From the NCBI GenBank assembly GCA_022824365.1, contig JAJEAA010000008.1:1-64000 (forward strand): a stretch of DNA of 64,000 nt, given 5' to 3'. Under the pieces are notes generated by a model, which saw only the letters and a program-made list of their open reading frames with translations, did no database searches and had not been told where the DNA came from. The number at the start of each line of letters is the position of its first letter. Position 1 is the stretch's first letter. The position numbers were made by a program, and so were the translations under genes. This DNA comes from Anaerolineae bacterium (lineage in GTDB: Bacteria; Chloroflexota; Anaerolineae; Aggregatilineales; Phototrophicaceae). Positions 41,824 through 50,604 of the stretch are shown here, piece after piece.

Positions 41824-41855
41824 AGAGGCGGGTTCAACGACCTGCCTCTTTTTTG
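41824..41855. terminator. bidirectional rho-independent terminator
   Basis: AGAGGCGGGT and ACCTGCCTCT form a stem with one mismatch and a 6-nt loop, with TTTTTT on one side and AAAAA on the other. It serves both the TPR gene and the convergent aldo/keto reductase gene. Confidence 0.85.
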
Positions 41856-41874
41856 TTCTCCGGCAGTTCCGGCT

Positions 41875-42813
41875 TTATTGCCCTGTGACCGAGGCGACGT
41901 CCCGAAAGATGCGCTTCAAGCGCTGAATATGTTCTGGCGGCAGCGGCGGACGCGCGAATGTTTCGAGGTTGGCCGCCAGGTGCCGCGGATTGCCCGTGCC
42001 CGACAAGATCACATGAGCCCCCGCTTCCGCCCGGCAGAAGCGATAGGCGGCATCGGGTATGCTCACCGCCGAGCCATCCGCAAGCAAGAAGCCGAGCGGG
42101 TCCTCGATGTCTATCTCGCCGGGATCAACCTCGCCGCTTTCGATCAGCGCAATGAAGGTGTCGCGCAGCTTATCCGGCCTGCTCAAGGCGCGGCGCAGCG
42201 CGAACATGATGAGGACGCCGATGTCCTTCTCGCGGGCTTTCTTCAGCACGGTTTCGCGCGCATTCTGATTCAGCAGGTTGAAGCCGACCATGATCACATC
42301 CCAGACATCATCTTTCAGGGCGCGCTGCAGCATCTTGTGTTCCAGGTCGCCATTCCAATGCTCGGTCACTCCGATGAAACGGATGAGACCCTGCTGCTTC
42401 AAGTCTTGCAGCGCTGGCAGGATCTCCTGGAAATAATAGTCATATTGCTCGAGCCGCAAGCCGTGCAGATGGTAGATATCCACGTAGTCTGTACCGAGGC
42501 GGCGCAAACTTTCTTGCAAGCCCGCTCGCAGGGCAGCGCGCGAGATGTTTTCCCGGGCGAGGCTCTTCTTGGTCGAGATGATGATCTGGTGGCGGTCGCG
42601 CCCGGCGATGGCGGCGCCGACAATTTCTTCGGTGCGGTAACCTTCCGCCGTGTCGATGAAGTTGACGCCGGCATCCAGCCCTTGCCGCACCAGGTCGACC
42701 GATTCGGATTCGCTGCGGATATTATCGCGCTGGCCGAGGCGGCTGGGTCCACCGGCGCCGATGCCCATTGCCGAAGCCCGCAGTCCCGTGCGGCCCAATA
42801 TTCGGTAGTCCAT
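41875..42813 (-). CDS. aldo/keto reductase
   Basis: The 312-aa protein has the AKR barrel signatures: the catalytic Asp and Tyr in FIDTAEGYRTEE, Lys in IISTKKS and His in YHLHG. RFIGVTEHW and HVILSGTGNPRHL are the later family blocks, the last for NADP binding. It reduces carbonyls in the cytoplasm with NAD(P)H; the substrate is unknown. Its transcript ends at the shared terminator. Confidence 0.9.
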   Translation of the reverse strand: MDYRILGRTGLRASAMGIGAGGPSRLGQRDNIRSESESVDLVRQGLDAGVNFIDTAEGYRTEEIVGAAIAGRDRHQIIISTKKSLARENISRAALRAGLQESLRRLGTDYVDIYHLHGLRLEQYDYYFQEILPALQDLKQQGLIRFIGVTEHWNGDLEHKMLQRALKDDVWDVIMVGFNLLNQNARETVLKKAREKDIGVLIMFALRRALSRPDKLRDTFIALIESGEVDPGEIDIEDPLGFLLADGSAVSIPDAAYRFCRAEAGAHVILSGTGNPRHLAANLETFARPPLPPEHIQRLKRIFRDVASVTGQ

Positions 42814-42907
42814 GTTTCCGTCCGCGAATTGTGATTGAGCGTATCATCCCATTCTTGCCGATGAGTCGGCGGATTGCGAGTGTCGGCTCGCGCGGCAGGC
42901 TCTACTG

Positions 42908-42936
42908 TTTCGCTGGTCTGGCGCGCCTGTTATAAT
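42908..42936 (+). promoter_or_regulatory. extended -10 promoter of the DUF1028-GT39 pair
   Basis: TGTTATAAT (box 42931-42936) is an extended -10 with TTTCGC 17 bp upstream. The ATG is 26 bp downstream of the box. Confidence 0.55.
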
Positions 42937-42961
42937 CGCGGTCTGTGTACATGCGACTAGG

Positions 42962-43840
42962 ATGGCCATGGACCTCAACACATTTTCTATCGTCGCCCAT
43001 TGTGAAGCGGAAGACGCTTGGGGCGTAGCGGTCGCCAGCAAGTTTCCCGCAGTTGGCGCGGTCGTGCCCTGGGCGCAAGCCGGCGCCGGCGCGGTGGCGA
43101 CCCAGTCTTACGCCAAGTTGGGCTTCGGTCCCGATGGCTTGGCGTTGATGCGGGACGGGCTTTCGGCTGAAGCTGCCTTAGGCCGCTTGCTCGAACTTGA
43201 CGACAAGCGCGCGTCCCGACAAGTGGCGCTCGTCGACCAGCGCGGCAACGTGGCGGCTTACACCGGCGCGGATTGTCACGAGTGGGCTGGCCACAAGACG
43301 GGCAAAGGCTTTTCCGTGCAGGGCAATCTGCTGGCGGGCGAAGCGGTGCTCGATGCCATGGCGATCGGCTTTGCGCAATCTGAGGGCGAGCTGGCGGATC
43401 GGCTGGTAGCCGCTCTGCGCGCGGGCGAGCATGCCGGCGGCGATCGGCGCGGCAAGCAGTCGGCTGCTGTTTTGGTGGTAAGGGCGGGCGGCGGTTATGG
43501 CGGCGATAACGACCGCTATTTAGACTTACGCGTGGATGATGCCGAAGAACCGGTGCGGCAGTTGATCGAGCTGGTCAAGATGCACCACCTCTATTTCCAG
43601 CCCTCCAAGCCGGAAGACATCATCCGCATTGATAGCGATATCGCCAGCGAACTGCAAGCGATCATGATCGCTCAAGGCTATATGACCGGCGAGATTAACG
43701 GCGACTGGGACGAAGTCTGCCAGCAAGTCTTTTTCATGCTGATCGGCAACGAGAACCTGGAGATGCGCTGGAATTTGCCGCAGCATCGCCACGCAATCGA
43801 TCGCGCCGTGCTGGATTACCTGCGGGAGCGCTTTGGCTGA
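42962..43840 (+). CDS. DUF1028 protein with C-terminal peptidoglycan-binding-like part
   Basis: The 292-aa protein starts with the DUF1028 hallmark TFSIVAHCEAEDAWGVAVASKFPAVG (shown as TFSIVAHCE and GVAVASKFPAVG), and continues with GAVATQS, GRNVAAYTG-like NVAAYTGADCHEW and VQGNLL. DUF1028 has an Ntn-hydrolase-like fold of unknown reaction. The last 80 residues (IIRIDSDIASELQAIMIAQGYM, GEINGDWD) resemble a peptidoglycan-binding helix bundle often attached to this family. ATG at 42968 is an alternative start. It overlaps the next gene by 8 bp. Confidence 0.85.
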   Translation: MAMDLNTFSIVAHCEAEDAWGVAVASKFPAVGAVVPWAQAGAGAVATQSYAKLGFGPDGLALMRDGLSAEAALGRLLELDDKRASRQVALVDQRGNVAAYTGADCHEWAGHKTGKGFSVQGNLLAGEAVLDAMAIGFAQSEGELADRLVAALRAGEHAGGDRRGKQSAAVLVVRAGGGYGGDNDRYLDLRVDDAEEPVRQLIELVKMHHLYFQPSKPEDIIRIDSDIASELQAIMIAQGYMTGEINGDWDEVCQQVFFMLIGNENLEMRWNLPQHRHAIDRAVLDYLRERFG

Positions 43841-45293
43841 GCGCGGTTTGGCGTTCCGGCATTTGGCGCTCGGCGCGTCGGTCATCCTGCTGGCGAGCCT
43901 GCTCCAATTTCATCATCTGACGCGTGACCTGCGCTTCCTGCCCGACGAAGCCTTCTTCATGACCTTCGCCCGCCGCGCGGCAGTGAATGGCGACTGGCTG
44001 CTGCCCAGCGCGCTCGATAAGCCGCCGTTGTCAATATATCTGAGCGCCTTGAGTATGGCGGCCATCGGCAACACCGCCGATGCGAACGACGTCCTGCATC
44101 TCAATCCGCTCGGTGGGGAATTTGCCGGGGCGCTGCCCAATGTCATGCTGGCGCTGCTGCTCACGGCGCTGATGATGCGCCTGGCTTGGCGCGTATACCG
44201 AGACGAAATAGCCAGTCTGCTGGCTGGCTTGCTCTGCGCGGTTTCGCCCTTCATGCTGGCTTTCGGCGGGAGCGCCTTTACCGATATGAGCTTGCTCTTC
44301 TTTACGACGGGGGCGCTGTATTTCGCGCTGAGCGGACGCTGGGCATTGGCGGGGGCGGCGCTGGGACTGGCTTTCTGGAGCAAGCAGCAGGCGATCTTTG
44401 TCGCGATCTTCCTGGCGCTGCTGCTCATCAGAGACCGCGCCGGTCGACGCGATTGGCTGCGCTTTTTCGCGCCGCTGGGCTTGCTCTGTGGCGGGCTACT
44501 GCTTTGGGATGCCGCTCGTCCGGAGACCAGCATCTTCCTGCAAGCGGCCGCCAACAACGCGCCGGCACAACTCTTTGCGATGCCACCCGCTTGGTTGTCA
44601 CGTCTCCACACCTGGCTGGGCGCGGGCGTTTGGCTGCTTGGTCCGCCGCCTGTGACTGCGCTTTTGCTCGCGCTGGCCGGGCTGGCGGTTGGGCGCAGTC
44701 GGTCACTGCCGACGACCGCCCTTTCGGCAATCTTCGTCGGCGCGCTCATCATCTACTCAGCCATTCACATCGTTTTCCGCTTCAATCTCTACGACCGCTA
44801 TCTCCTGCTAGGCTTGCCAATTCTGATCTTGCTCGTCGCTGGCGGACTCGCCTCTCTCTGCCGACGCTTCGCAGGCATACAGGCCGGCGTCATCGTCCCT
44901 GCTCTCTTGCTGCTGAGCGCGATCTGGACCTTAAACGGCGCAATGCCCATTGGCGGAGACCGCGCCGAGTTCAGCGGCATAGACGCGCTGGCGGCGCATC
45001 TGAATAGCAAGCCGGTGGCGACCGTGATCTACGATCCCTGGCTTGGCTGGGAATTGGGTTATTATCTGGGTGCCTGGCAGGACAAACGGCGGGTGCATTA
45101 TCCGACCGCGGATGCGCTGGTCGAGGGCGCACTGGCTTTGGACGAGGTTGGCGACCGCTACTTGGTCGCGCCGGTTGATCAGCTGCTGGAAGATTGGCTT
45201 GCCGCCCTGCGCGATGCCGGTTTCTCAGCGTCGCCGGATTATTTGAGCGAGCGATTCATCGCCTATCGCCTGTCGCCGCCAGCATCCCCCTAA
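43833..45293 (+). CDS. glycosyltransferase family 39 (PMT/ArnT-like)
   Basis: The 486-aa protein has about ten hydrophobic segments and the GT39 loop 1 motif FLPDEAFFMTFARR (acidic pair after the first span), then LDKPPLSIYL. Enzymes of this type transfer sugars from polyprenyl-phosphate donors to proteins or lipids on the outer face of the membrane. The start is a TTG overlapping the DUF1028 stop by 8 bp, which implies coupled translation. The C-terminal soluble part contains VATVIYDPWLGWELGYYLG. Acceptor and sugar are unknown. Confidence 0.85.
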   Translation: MAERGLAFRHLALGASVILLASLLQFHHLTRDLRFLPDEAFFMTFARRAAVNGDWLLPSALDKPPLSIYLSALSMAAIGNTADANDVLHLNPLGGEFAGALPNVMLALLLTALMMRLAWRVYRDEIASLLAGLLCAVSPFMLAFGGSAFTDMSLLFFTTGALYFALSGRWALAGAALGLAFWSKQQAIFVAIFLALLLIRDRAGRRDWLRFFAPLGLLCGGLLLWDAARPETSIFLQAAANNAPAQLFAMPPAWLSRLHTWLGAGVWLLGPPPVTALLLALAGLAVGRSRSLPTTALSAIFVGALIIYSAIHIVFRFNLYDRYLLLGLPILILLVAGGLASLCRRFAGIQAGVIVPALLLLSAIWTLNGAMPIGGDRAEFSGIDALAAHLNSKPVATVIYDPWLGWELGYYLGAWQDKRRVHYPTADALVEGALALDEVGDRYLVAPVDQLLEDWLAALRDAGFSASPDYLSERFIAYRLSPPASP

Positions 45294-45356
45294 AGATTGA
45301 GGGTTTTTCAGCTCACAAATCTCTTATACTTGGAATTAGAGACGAAAAGGGAGATT

Positions 45357-45533
45357 ATGATGGGTTGTCTGGTATTATTGATATTAGGGTTTATTTTCCG
45401 CGGCGCGATCTTTGGCGTTCTGGCTTGGCTGATTGGAGCCTTCATCGCCCTGCTGACCTTCTTGCTCAGCTTAGGCATCTGGGGCATCATTATACTGCTA
45501 GCGCTTTGCGCTTTCGCCGCGCTGCTTGAGTAA
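45357..45533 (+). CDS. small hydrophobic membrane protein, 58 aa
   Basis: Two hydrophobic helices (about 3-25 and 28-56) joined by a short turn make up nearly the whole protein. AAAAGGGAG precedes the ATG at 45357. It sits 10 bp before the NfeD gene and is probably transcribed with the NfeD-stomatin pair. No family is recognised. Confidence 0.6.
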   Translation: MMGCLVLLILGFIFRGAIFGVLAWLIGAFIALLTFLLSLGIWGIIILLALCAFAALLE

Positions 45534-45543
45534 AGGCTGAATC

Positions 45544-46146
45544 ATGGAATTCCTGCAGGATCCAAACATCGTATATCTGCTGCTGATGGCGGGTTTGTGG
45601 ATCAGCGCTATAGGCGCCTATATCCCCGGCACAGGCGTCGCCGAGATCGCTGGCGCCGGCTTGATCCTGGGCACGGTCTACTTGATGAGCCTGCTCGCGG
45701 CGAATTGGCTGGCGGCAGTCGCGCTGGTCGCCGGGGCATCGCTCTTCTTTCTGCTGCCGCTGCTCAAATCAGAGTGGGAGAACCTCGCCATCGGCGGCTT
45801 GGCGCTGCAAGCTATCGCGAGCTTCTTTCTTTTCGCCGAAGCGAGCGTCTCGCCCCTGCTGATCGCCGTCGGCGTACTGCTGGCTTGGGGCTATCATCGG
45901 ACGATCCTGCGCTCCATCCTGAAGCAGCAGCGCGAACTTTCTTCGACGCAGAAGGATGAATTTCTCGTCGGAACGCGCGGGCGCGTGATGGCGACCATTG
46001 AAGACCGCGGCACGGTGCAAGTCAAAGGCGAGCTTTGGACCGCCCGCAGCAAGTCGCGGCTGGAGAGCGGCACGGAAATCGTGGTGACGCAGCAGGACGG
46101 CTTGGAATTGCAGGTGGAAAAGGCAAAACGGGAAGATGCGCAATAG
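45544..46146 (+). CDS. NfeD family protein
   Basis: The 200-aa protein has four or five membrane spans followed by an OB-fold-like soluble domain, with VGTRGRVMATIEDRGTVQVKGE and LWTARSKSRLESGTEIVV, as in NfeD. NfeD proteins partner stomatin/flotillin-type SPFH proteins in membrane microdomains. The SPFH gene follows after 46 bp. There is no serine-protease domain, so this is the short form. Confidence 0.88.
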   Translation: MEFLQDPNIVYLLLMAGLWISAIGAYIPGTGVAEIAGAGLILGTVYLMSLLAANWLAAVALVAGASLFFLLPLLKSEWENLAIGGLALQAIASFFLFAEASVSPLLIAVGVLLAWGYHRTILRSILKQQRELSSTQKDEFLVGTRGRVMATIEDRGTVQVKGELWTARSKSRLESGTEIVVTQQDGLELQVEKAKREDAQ

Positions 46147-46192
46147 CGTCTCTACTATCTAACGCAAACTCTTTGGAATTAAGGAGAAAGAC

Positions 46193-47191
46193 ATGGATAA
46201 CTTTACTGAAGTCTTGAGCGCGGGCGGACAAGGCGTCTTGCTTGTCATCATCGTGCTCGCAATCGTCATGCTGCTGCGCACGACCATCCGCGCGGTCAAG
46301 GAGTATGATCGGCTGGTCATCTTCTTCATCGGACGTTATCGGGCGGTGCGCGGTCCCGGCTTGACCTTCGTGATTCCTTTCGTCGAATCGGCGATCAAGG
46401 TCGATATGCGCGAGAAGATCATTGATATCCCATCGCAGACCGCCATCACCAAGGACAATGCCTCGATCGGCATCGACTTCCTCGTCTACTACCGCATCAC
46501 CGATCCGGAACTTTCCGTGACCAAGGTCGGCGATGTGGTGGATGCCACTGGCAAAATTGCCACCACGACCTTGCGCGCCGTCATCGGCGATATCGTGCTG
46601 GATGATGTGCTTTCCCGCCGCGACCAGATCAACGATGTGCTGCGCGTCAAGCTGGACGAGACGACCGAGCGTTGGGGCATGAAGATTACCACGGTCGAAA
46701 TCCGCGAGATCGAGCCGCCGCGAGCCATCCAGGACGCCATGAACCGGCAGATGAGCGCCGAGCGCGAGCGCCGCGCCGAAGTGACGATGGCGGAAGGCGA
46801 GAAGCAGGCCGCCATTGAGCGCGCCGAAGGCAGCAAACAGTCGGCAATCCTGGAGGCGGAGGGCCAGAAGCAGTCACAGATCTTGAAAGCCGAAGGCGAA
46901 CGCGAGGCTCAGTTGCTGACAGCGGAAGGTTACGCCAAGGCGCTGAAAGCGATCCACGAACAAGCTCGCGATATCGACAACAAGACCATGGCGCTGCAAT
47001 ACATGGAGATGCTGCAAAAGGTCGGCAGCAGCCCCTCGACCAAATTCGTCTTGCCGATGGAGTTGACCAGCATGGTCCAGAATTTCGTCAGTACGATGGG
47101 CGCGGGCGCGGCGCTGTCGCATGGCCGCAATGGAAACGACGGCGCTGACTCACGCGAACGCGAGCCGGTCGCCGAAGCCGTCGTCGACTGA
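46193..47191 (+). CDS. SPFH/Band 7 (stomatin-like, slipin) protein
   Basis: The 332-aa protein has one N-terminal span (14-27), the Band 7 domain (RLVIFFIGRYRAVRGPGLTFVIPF, then DIPSQTAITKDNASIGIDFLVYYR, shortened here to ITKDNASI), and an Ala/Glu/Lys-rich coiled coil with repeated AEGEKQAA / AEGQKQS units (about 195-250). It is the usual partner of NfeD. It should form large oligomers at the membrane and organise protein quality control. AAGGAGAA precedes the ATG. Confidence 0.92.
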   Translation: MDNFTEVLSAGGQGVLLVIIVLAIVMLLRTTIRAVKEYDRLVIFFIGRYRAVRGPGLTFVIPFVESAIKVDMREKIIDIPSQTAITKDNASIGIDFLVYYRITDPELSVTKVGDVVDATGKIATTTLRAVIGDIVLDDVLSRRDQINDVLRVKLDETTERWGMKITTVEIREIEPPRAIQDAMNRQMSAERERRAEVTMAEGEKQAAIERAEGSKQSAILEAEGQKQSQILKAEGEREAQLLTAEGYAKALKAIHEQARDIDNKTMALQYMEMLQKVGSSPSTKFVLPMELTSMVQNFVSTMGAGAALSHGRNGNDGADSREREPVAEAVVD

Positions 47192-47261
47192 CCCTTGCGA
47201 AAGTGCTAGGGTCAACCGACGGTCAGTCTCTACATGACCCTTGGGTCTCCGCCAACACAAA

Positions 47262-47306
47262 AGAACCGCTCACAGTTATCCATCTGCGAGCGGTTCTGTT
47301 TTTTTA
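47262..47306 (+). terminator. rho-independent terminator
   Basis: AGAACCGCTC (47262-47271) and GAGCGGTTCT (47288-47297) form a perfect 10-bp stem with a 16-nt loop, followed by GTTTTTTT. It ends the NfeD-stomatin transcript and lies against the 3' end of the convergent fucosidase gene. Confidence 0.88.
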
Positions 47307-47311
47307 GGCGC

Positions 47312-48556
47312 TTAGTCGCCTTTCAAATACAGCTTGACCACCGGTACTTCCACAGGCGGCTGTACGACCGGCAACTCCAAACGGGCTGTGTTCTCCTCAT
47401 CGACGCTGAAATGAATCTCGCTGCCATCGTGCAGGAATTCGGCGTAGTCGATGCGGTCGCCGATGCCATTGATGTGCAAGTGCTTGAAAGGGTAGGCGAA
47501 GATATGCGCGTAGAGTTGGTCGCCATTTTGCGTCAGGCGGCAATCTTGCGGCGCCTCGTGAGCGCTGGCGGTGCAGCCGTAGATCGCCTCGCTGTGCTGC
47601 GCCATCCAATCGCGATAGACGCCGAGAGCCGCCTCCGCCCGCGCGTCCAATTCGCCGCGGGCTGTGGGACCGACATTCATCAGCAGGTTGCCGCCGGCCG
47701 CGACGGTGTTGACCAACATGCGAATCAATTGCCCCGGGCTCTTCCAGGTGGCTTCATCGCGGTGGTAGCCCCAACTGCCGCTGAAGGTCTGGCAGGTCTC
47801 CCAGACGACCGGCTCGCCATCGACATGCACCCAGCCGCGCGGCTGAAATTGCTCCGGCGTATAGATATCGGCTGAGGAGGGCAGGTCCAGCCGATTGTTG
47901 ATGATGATATTCGGCTGCAGCGAGCGGCTCAGCGCTTCCAAGCCTTCGCTGTCCCAGTCATCGCGGCCCTTGCCGTCCTCGCCCGGATACGAGAAGTCGT
48001 ACCAGATGACATCGATTACCCCGTAATTCGTCAGCAATTCCCGCACCTGATTCTTCATATACTCGCGGTAGCGGCTCATCTCGCGGCCCTCATTCAAGCG
48101 CGCCCGCTCGGGATGGTTGCGCTGGGCGTGAATCCGGTCGACCGGAAAATCGGGATGATGCCAGTCGATCAGCGAATAATAGAAGCCGACCTTCAAGCCG
48201 CGCTCGCGAAAGGCGCGAACGACCTCCTTGAGCAGGTCGCCGCCCCAAGGCGTGTTGGTCGCTTTGTAATCGGTGTATTGGGAATCCCAGAGGCAGAAGC
48301 CGTCGTGGTGCTTGGAGGTGATGACCATATACTTCATGCCGGCCGCCGCCGCCAGATCCGCCCAGCGGTCGGGATCAAAACGGACCGGGTTGAAATATTT
48401 GAAGTAAGGCGCGTATTGCTCGTCCGTCATCTCCTCGCGTTGCTTGACCCATTCATGACGCGCGGGCAGGGCGTACAAACCCCAGTGGATGAACATGCCG
48501 AAGCGGTCCTGCACGAACCAATCGGTATTGCCTTTGGTCGGTTTGGGTTGGAACAT
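47312..48556 (-). CDS. alpha-L-fucosidase, GH29
   Basis: The 414-aa protein carries GH29 signatures: FGMFIHWGLYALPA (19-32), MVITSKHHDGFCLWDS (77-92), KVGFYYSLIDWHHP (122-135) and the nucleophile D187 in VIDVIWYDFSYPG. NNRLDLPSS and LVNTVAAGGNLLMNVGP are later family blocks. It hydrolyses terminal alpha-L-fucose with retention. No signal peptide is visible (MFQPKPTKGN start after AAGGAG), so it is probably cytoplasmic. It lies next to three sulfatases and two sugar transporters, suggesting sulfated fucose-containing oligosaccharides as substrate. Confidence 0.93.
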   Translation of the reverse strand: MFQPKPTKGNTDWFVQDRFGMFIHWGLYALPARHEWVKQREEMTDEQYAPYFKYFNPVRFDPDRWADLAAAAGMKYMVITSKHHDGFCLWDSQYTDYKATNTPWGGDLLKEVVRAFRERGLKVGFYYSLIDWHHPDFPVDRIHAQRNHPERARLNEGREMSRYREYMKNQVRELLTNYGVIDVIWYDFSYPGEDGKGRDDWDSEGLEALSRSLQPNIIINNRLDLPSSADIYTPEQFQPRGWVHVDGEPVVWETCQTFSGSWGYHRDEATWKSPGQLIRMLVNTVAAGGNLLMNVGPTARGELDARAEAALGVYRDWMAQHSEAIYGCTASAHEAPQDCRLTQNGDQLYAHIFAYPFKHLHINGIGDRIDYAEFLHDGSEIHFSVDEENTARLELPVVQPPVEVPVVKLYLKGD

Positions 48557-48644
48557 AATGCCTTCTCCTTTTGTACTCTTACCGATACACCCACCATAAT
48601 CTCAGTAACTCCAAGAAAGTAGCGCAACATTCAAGTAGGATAGT

Positions 48645-48714
48645 GTAGGGGCGTCTCTTGAGTCGCCCGAATGCAAAATGGCGATGTAACGGGCGATCCT
48701 TGGATCGCCCCTAC
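48645..48714. repeat. double R1 element with 22-bp linker, inverted orientation
   Basis: Two R1 hairpins flank GAATGCAAAATGGCGATG, the reverse complement of the linker at 260-329. The region 48557-48755 holds no gene. Confidence 0.75.
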
Positions 48715-48755
48715 AGATACCGAAATATCAGAATCATCGTCCTTTTTTGAATGAC

Positions 48756-49817
48756 TTACATGCTACCACTTCTGTTCAAAGTCGAGACGGGCAGGGAAAT
48801 CGCGAAGTCCGCCGCCAGCGCGCGCAGATCAGCCCAGACCGCGTCCGGCAGGGGAATACCCGCCTGAGTCCGTTTCGCGTAGGAGCGCGCTTCCGGCTCG
48901 CCCGGCGTCAGCACTTCAGCAAAACCCTCAGCGGGCTTCACGGCTTTGACGCGCCGCTTCAGCGCGTCGACATACTGGGCGAAGTCGGTCTCTTCATCGA
49001 AGGCGGCCGGCGCCAGCGCGATCAAGAGCGTAGGATTGCCAAAATGAAACTCGGGCGAACTGATTGGCCGGTGCCCTGCGAGCAGCGTTGGGATGATTTC
49101 CATCATCATCGCCAGCCCGGAACCCTTGTGGGCGCCCATAGGCAGCAGCACCGCGCCATCGTCGAGGATGCTTGCGTCAGCGCTTGGGCGTCCCGCCTTG
49201 TCCAGCAGCATGCCGCTTGGCAGGGGCGTGTCTTTTGCTCGCGCCAGCACGATCTTGCCGTGGGCGATGCCGGCGGTGGCGAAATCGAGCAGGAGCGTCC
49301 CCTCGACGCAAGGCGCGGCGAATGACATCGGATTGGTGCCGAAGGTCCGTTCGCGCCCGCCATAAGGCGTCACCCAGCCGCTGTACATCGTGCCGCTGGT
49401 GAAACCGATGCCGATGAGTCCGGCCGCGGCGATCATCGCCGTGTATTCGCCCAAGCGCCCGACATGCGTCGATTGCCCCAAAGAGACCGCCGCGATGCCA
49501 TACTCGCCACCCATCTCAGCCGCCAGTTCAGCGGCGTAACGCGCGCCGACTTGCCCGAAGCCGTAGCCGCCGGTCACCATGGCTGTCGCGCCGAAGCGCT
49601 TGCGCAGTCTTGGTCGCTGCTCGGGCTTTATCATGCCGGTCTCGATCATCGTGACATATTGTTTGACGCGCAAGACGCCATGCGAATCGTGCCCCATGAG
49701 ATTGGTCAACACCAGGGACTCGGCGACGACCGTGGCGATATCGGCGGGCGCGCCGACCGCGCGGAAGATCTCGCGGCAGAGCGTTTCAAGCGGCTCGGCG
49801 TGAATCGTGAACGTCAT
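48756..49817 (-). CDS. Ldh family oxidoreductase (malate/L-lactate dehydrogenase type)
   Basis: The 353-aa protein matches the YlbC/LdhD-type family of NAD(P)-dependent 2-hydroxyacid dehydrogenases. GHDSHGVLRVKQYV near residue 42 holds the conserved His, and GQSTHVGRLGEYT, GTNPMSFAAP, DFATAGIAHGKI and GAHKGSGLAMMMEI are later signatures. Family members reduce or oxidise malate, lactate, ureidoglycolate or diketogulonate; the substrate is not readable. Its place beside the fucosidase and sulfatases suggests a role in sugar-acid catabolism (inference). Confidence 0.9.
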   Translation of the reverse strand: MTFTIHAEPLETLCREIFRAVGAPADIATVVAESLVLTNLMGHDSHGVLRVKQYVTMIETGMIKPEQRPRLRKRFGATAMVTGGYGFGQVGARYAAELAAEMGGEYGIAAVSLGQSTHVGRLGEYTAMIAAAGLIGIGFTSGTMYSGWVTPYGGRERTFGTNPMSFAAPCVEGTLLLDFATAGIAHGKIVLARAKDTPLPSGMLLDKAGRPSADASILDDGAVLLPMGAHKGSGLAMMMEIIPTLLAGHRPISSPEFHFGNPTLLIALAPAAFDEETDFAQYVDALKRRVKAVKPAEGFAEVLTPGEPEARSYAKRTQAGIPLPDAVWADLRALAADFAISLPVSTLNRSGSM

Positions 49818-50040
49818 GAAATAAGTTCGCCAAGGACAGACATTCCGCCAAGTATATCGGCTGCGACCATGATTGCCAGCGTCGCAGAAGACATTCGGCG
49901 CTGGGCTTTCTCAGTCCGATGCAATCTGAAGAGCGGCGCGTCCACGATTTTCGCCACGACTCAAACTCGCCGCTTTCAGCCCTTTCCTTTTGGAACACAT
50001 GTGCTATAATGTCTGCAAGCCTAAGGAACTGAGTGTCCCC

Positions 50041-50346
50041 ATGCCCAAGACCAGGAACTTCTCAGACCATGAAAAACGCCAGGCCAAGGACTCGCTGCAT
50101 ATCCATGACGACATCAACCCCGTCTTCCTGCTTACAGGATCGCCGTACCCTTCGCCCCCGACAAATCGCGACTTTGTCCGAAAAGGGTTTTCCCGTGTCC
50201 GACAAACGGACAATGTCAGATATACTCCTAACATTCAGCAACAATCTGATACTCGCGCGCCATCCATTCAAGCGCCGGCAAAGCCCCACGCCGCTGGCAA
50301 AGACTCCCAAAATGCCAATAACGACGGCAGCGGCGGAATCCCCTAG
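50041..50346 (+). CDS. doubtful small ORF, 101 aa
   Basis: The ATG at 50041 lies about 30 nt behind an extended -10 box and 13 nt behind AAGGA. The product is polar (NFSDHEKRQAKDSLHIHDD start), with a long disordered Gln/Ser/Pro-rich tail. No family is recognised, and other frames on both strands are also open here. Confidence 0.22.
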   Translation: MPKTRNFSDHEKRQAKDSLHIHDDINPVFLLTGSPYPSPPTNRDFVRKGFSRVRQTDNVRYTPNIQQQSDTRAPSIQAPAKPHAAGKDSQNANNDGSGGIP

Positions 50347-50568
50347 CATGGAATTCGGAATATGTCCTGTATCCTTGAAATCGTCATTCCCCAGCCGGCT
50401 GGAAGTTCAGACAGGTTTACCGCCGAGCGCATCAAGGGGAAATAGTAAACAGAGGAATAGTTTGTTTTGAATCAGGTAGGATCTGTTGAGCAATACGAGG
50501 CTTGGAGACAACTCCCTGCGCCCTCAAAATCCTTTGCGTGTTCGGTGGCAAAAAGGTTTGCCTCTCGC

Positions 50569-50598
50569 TTGATTAACAGATCTGCCTTTTGTTATGAT
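50569..50598 (+). promoter_or_regulatory. promoter of the first sulfatase, probably leaderless
   Basis: TTGATT (50569-50574) and TATGAT (50593-50598) are 18 bp apart. Transcription would begin at about 50605, the A of the ATG itself. No ribosome binding site precedes the ATG. Confidence 0.55.
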
Positions 50599-50604
50599 TC
50601 GCGG

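Larger units (their letters stand above)
49818..50604. other. long intergenic region
   Basis: Nearly 800 bp without a confident gene. It contains an extended -10 (TGCTATAAT, 50002-50010), a doubtful 101-aa frame behind it, and the promoter of the sulfatase gene at 50569-50598. No structured RNA is recognised. Confidence 0.5.

Noticed and set aside
50062..50349. 95-codon minus-strand frame with a hydrophobic start
   Set aside because: It has no visible ribosome binding site or promoter, and it lies in a gap where several frames are open by chance.
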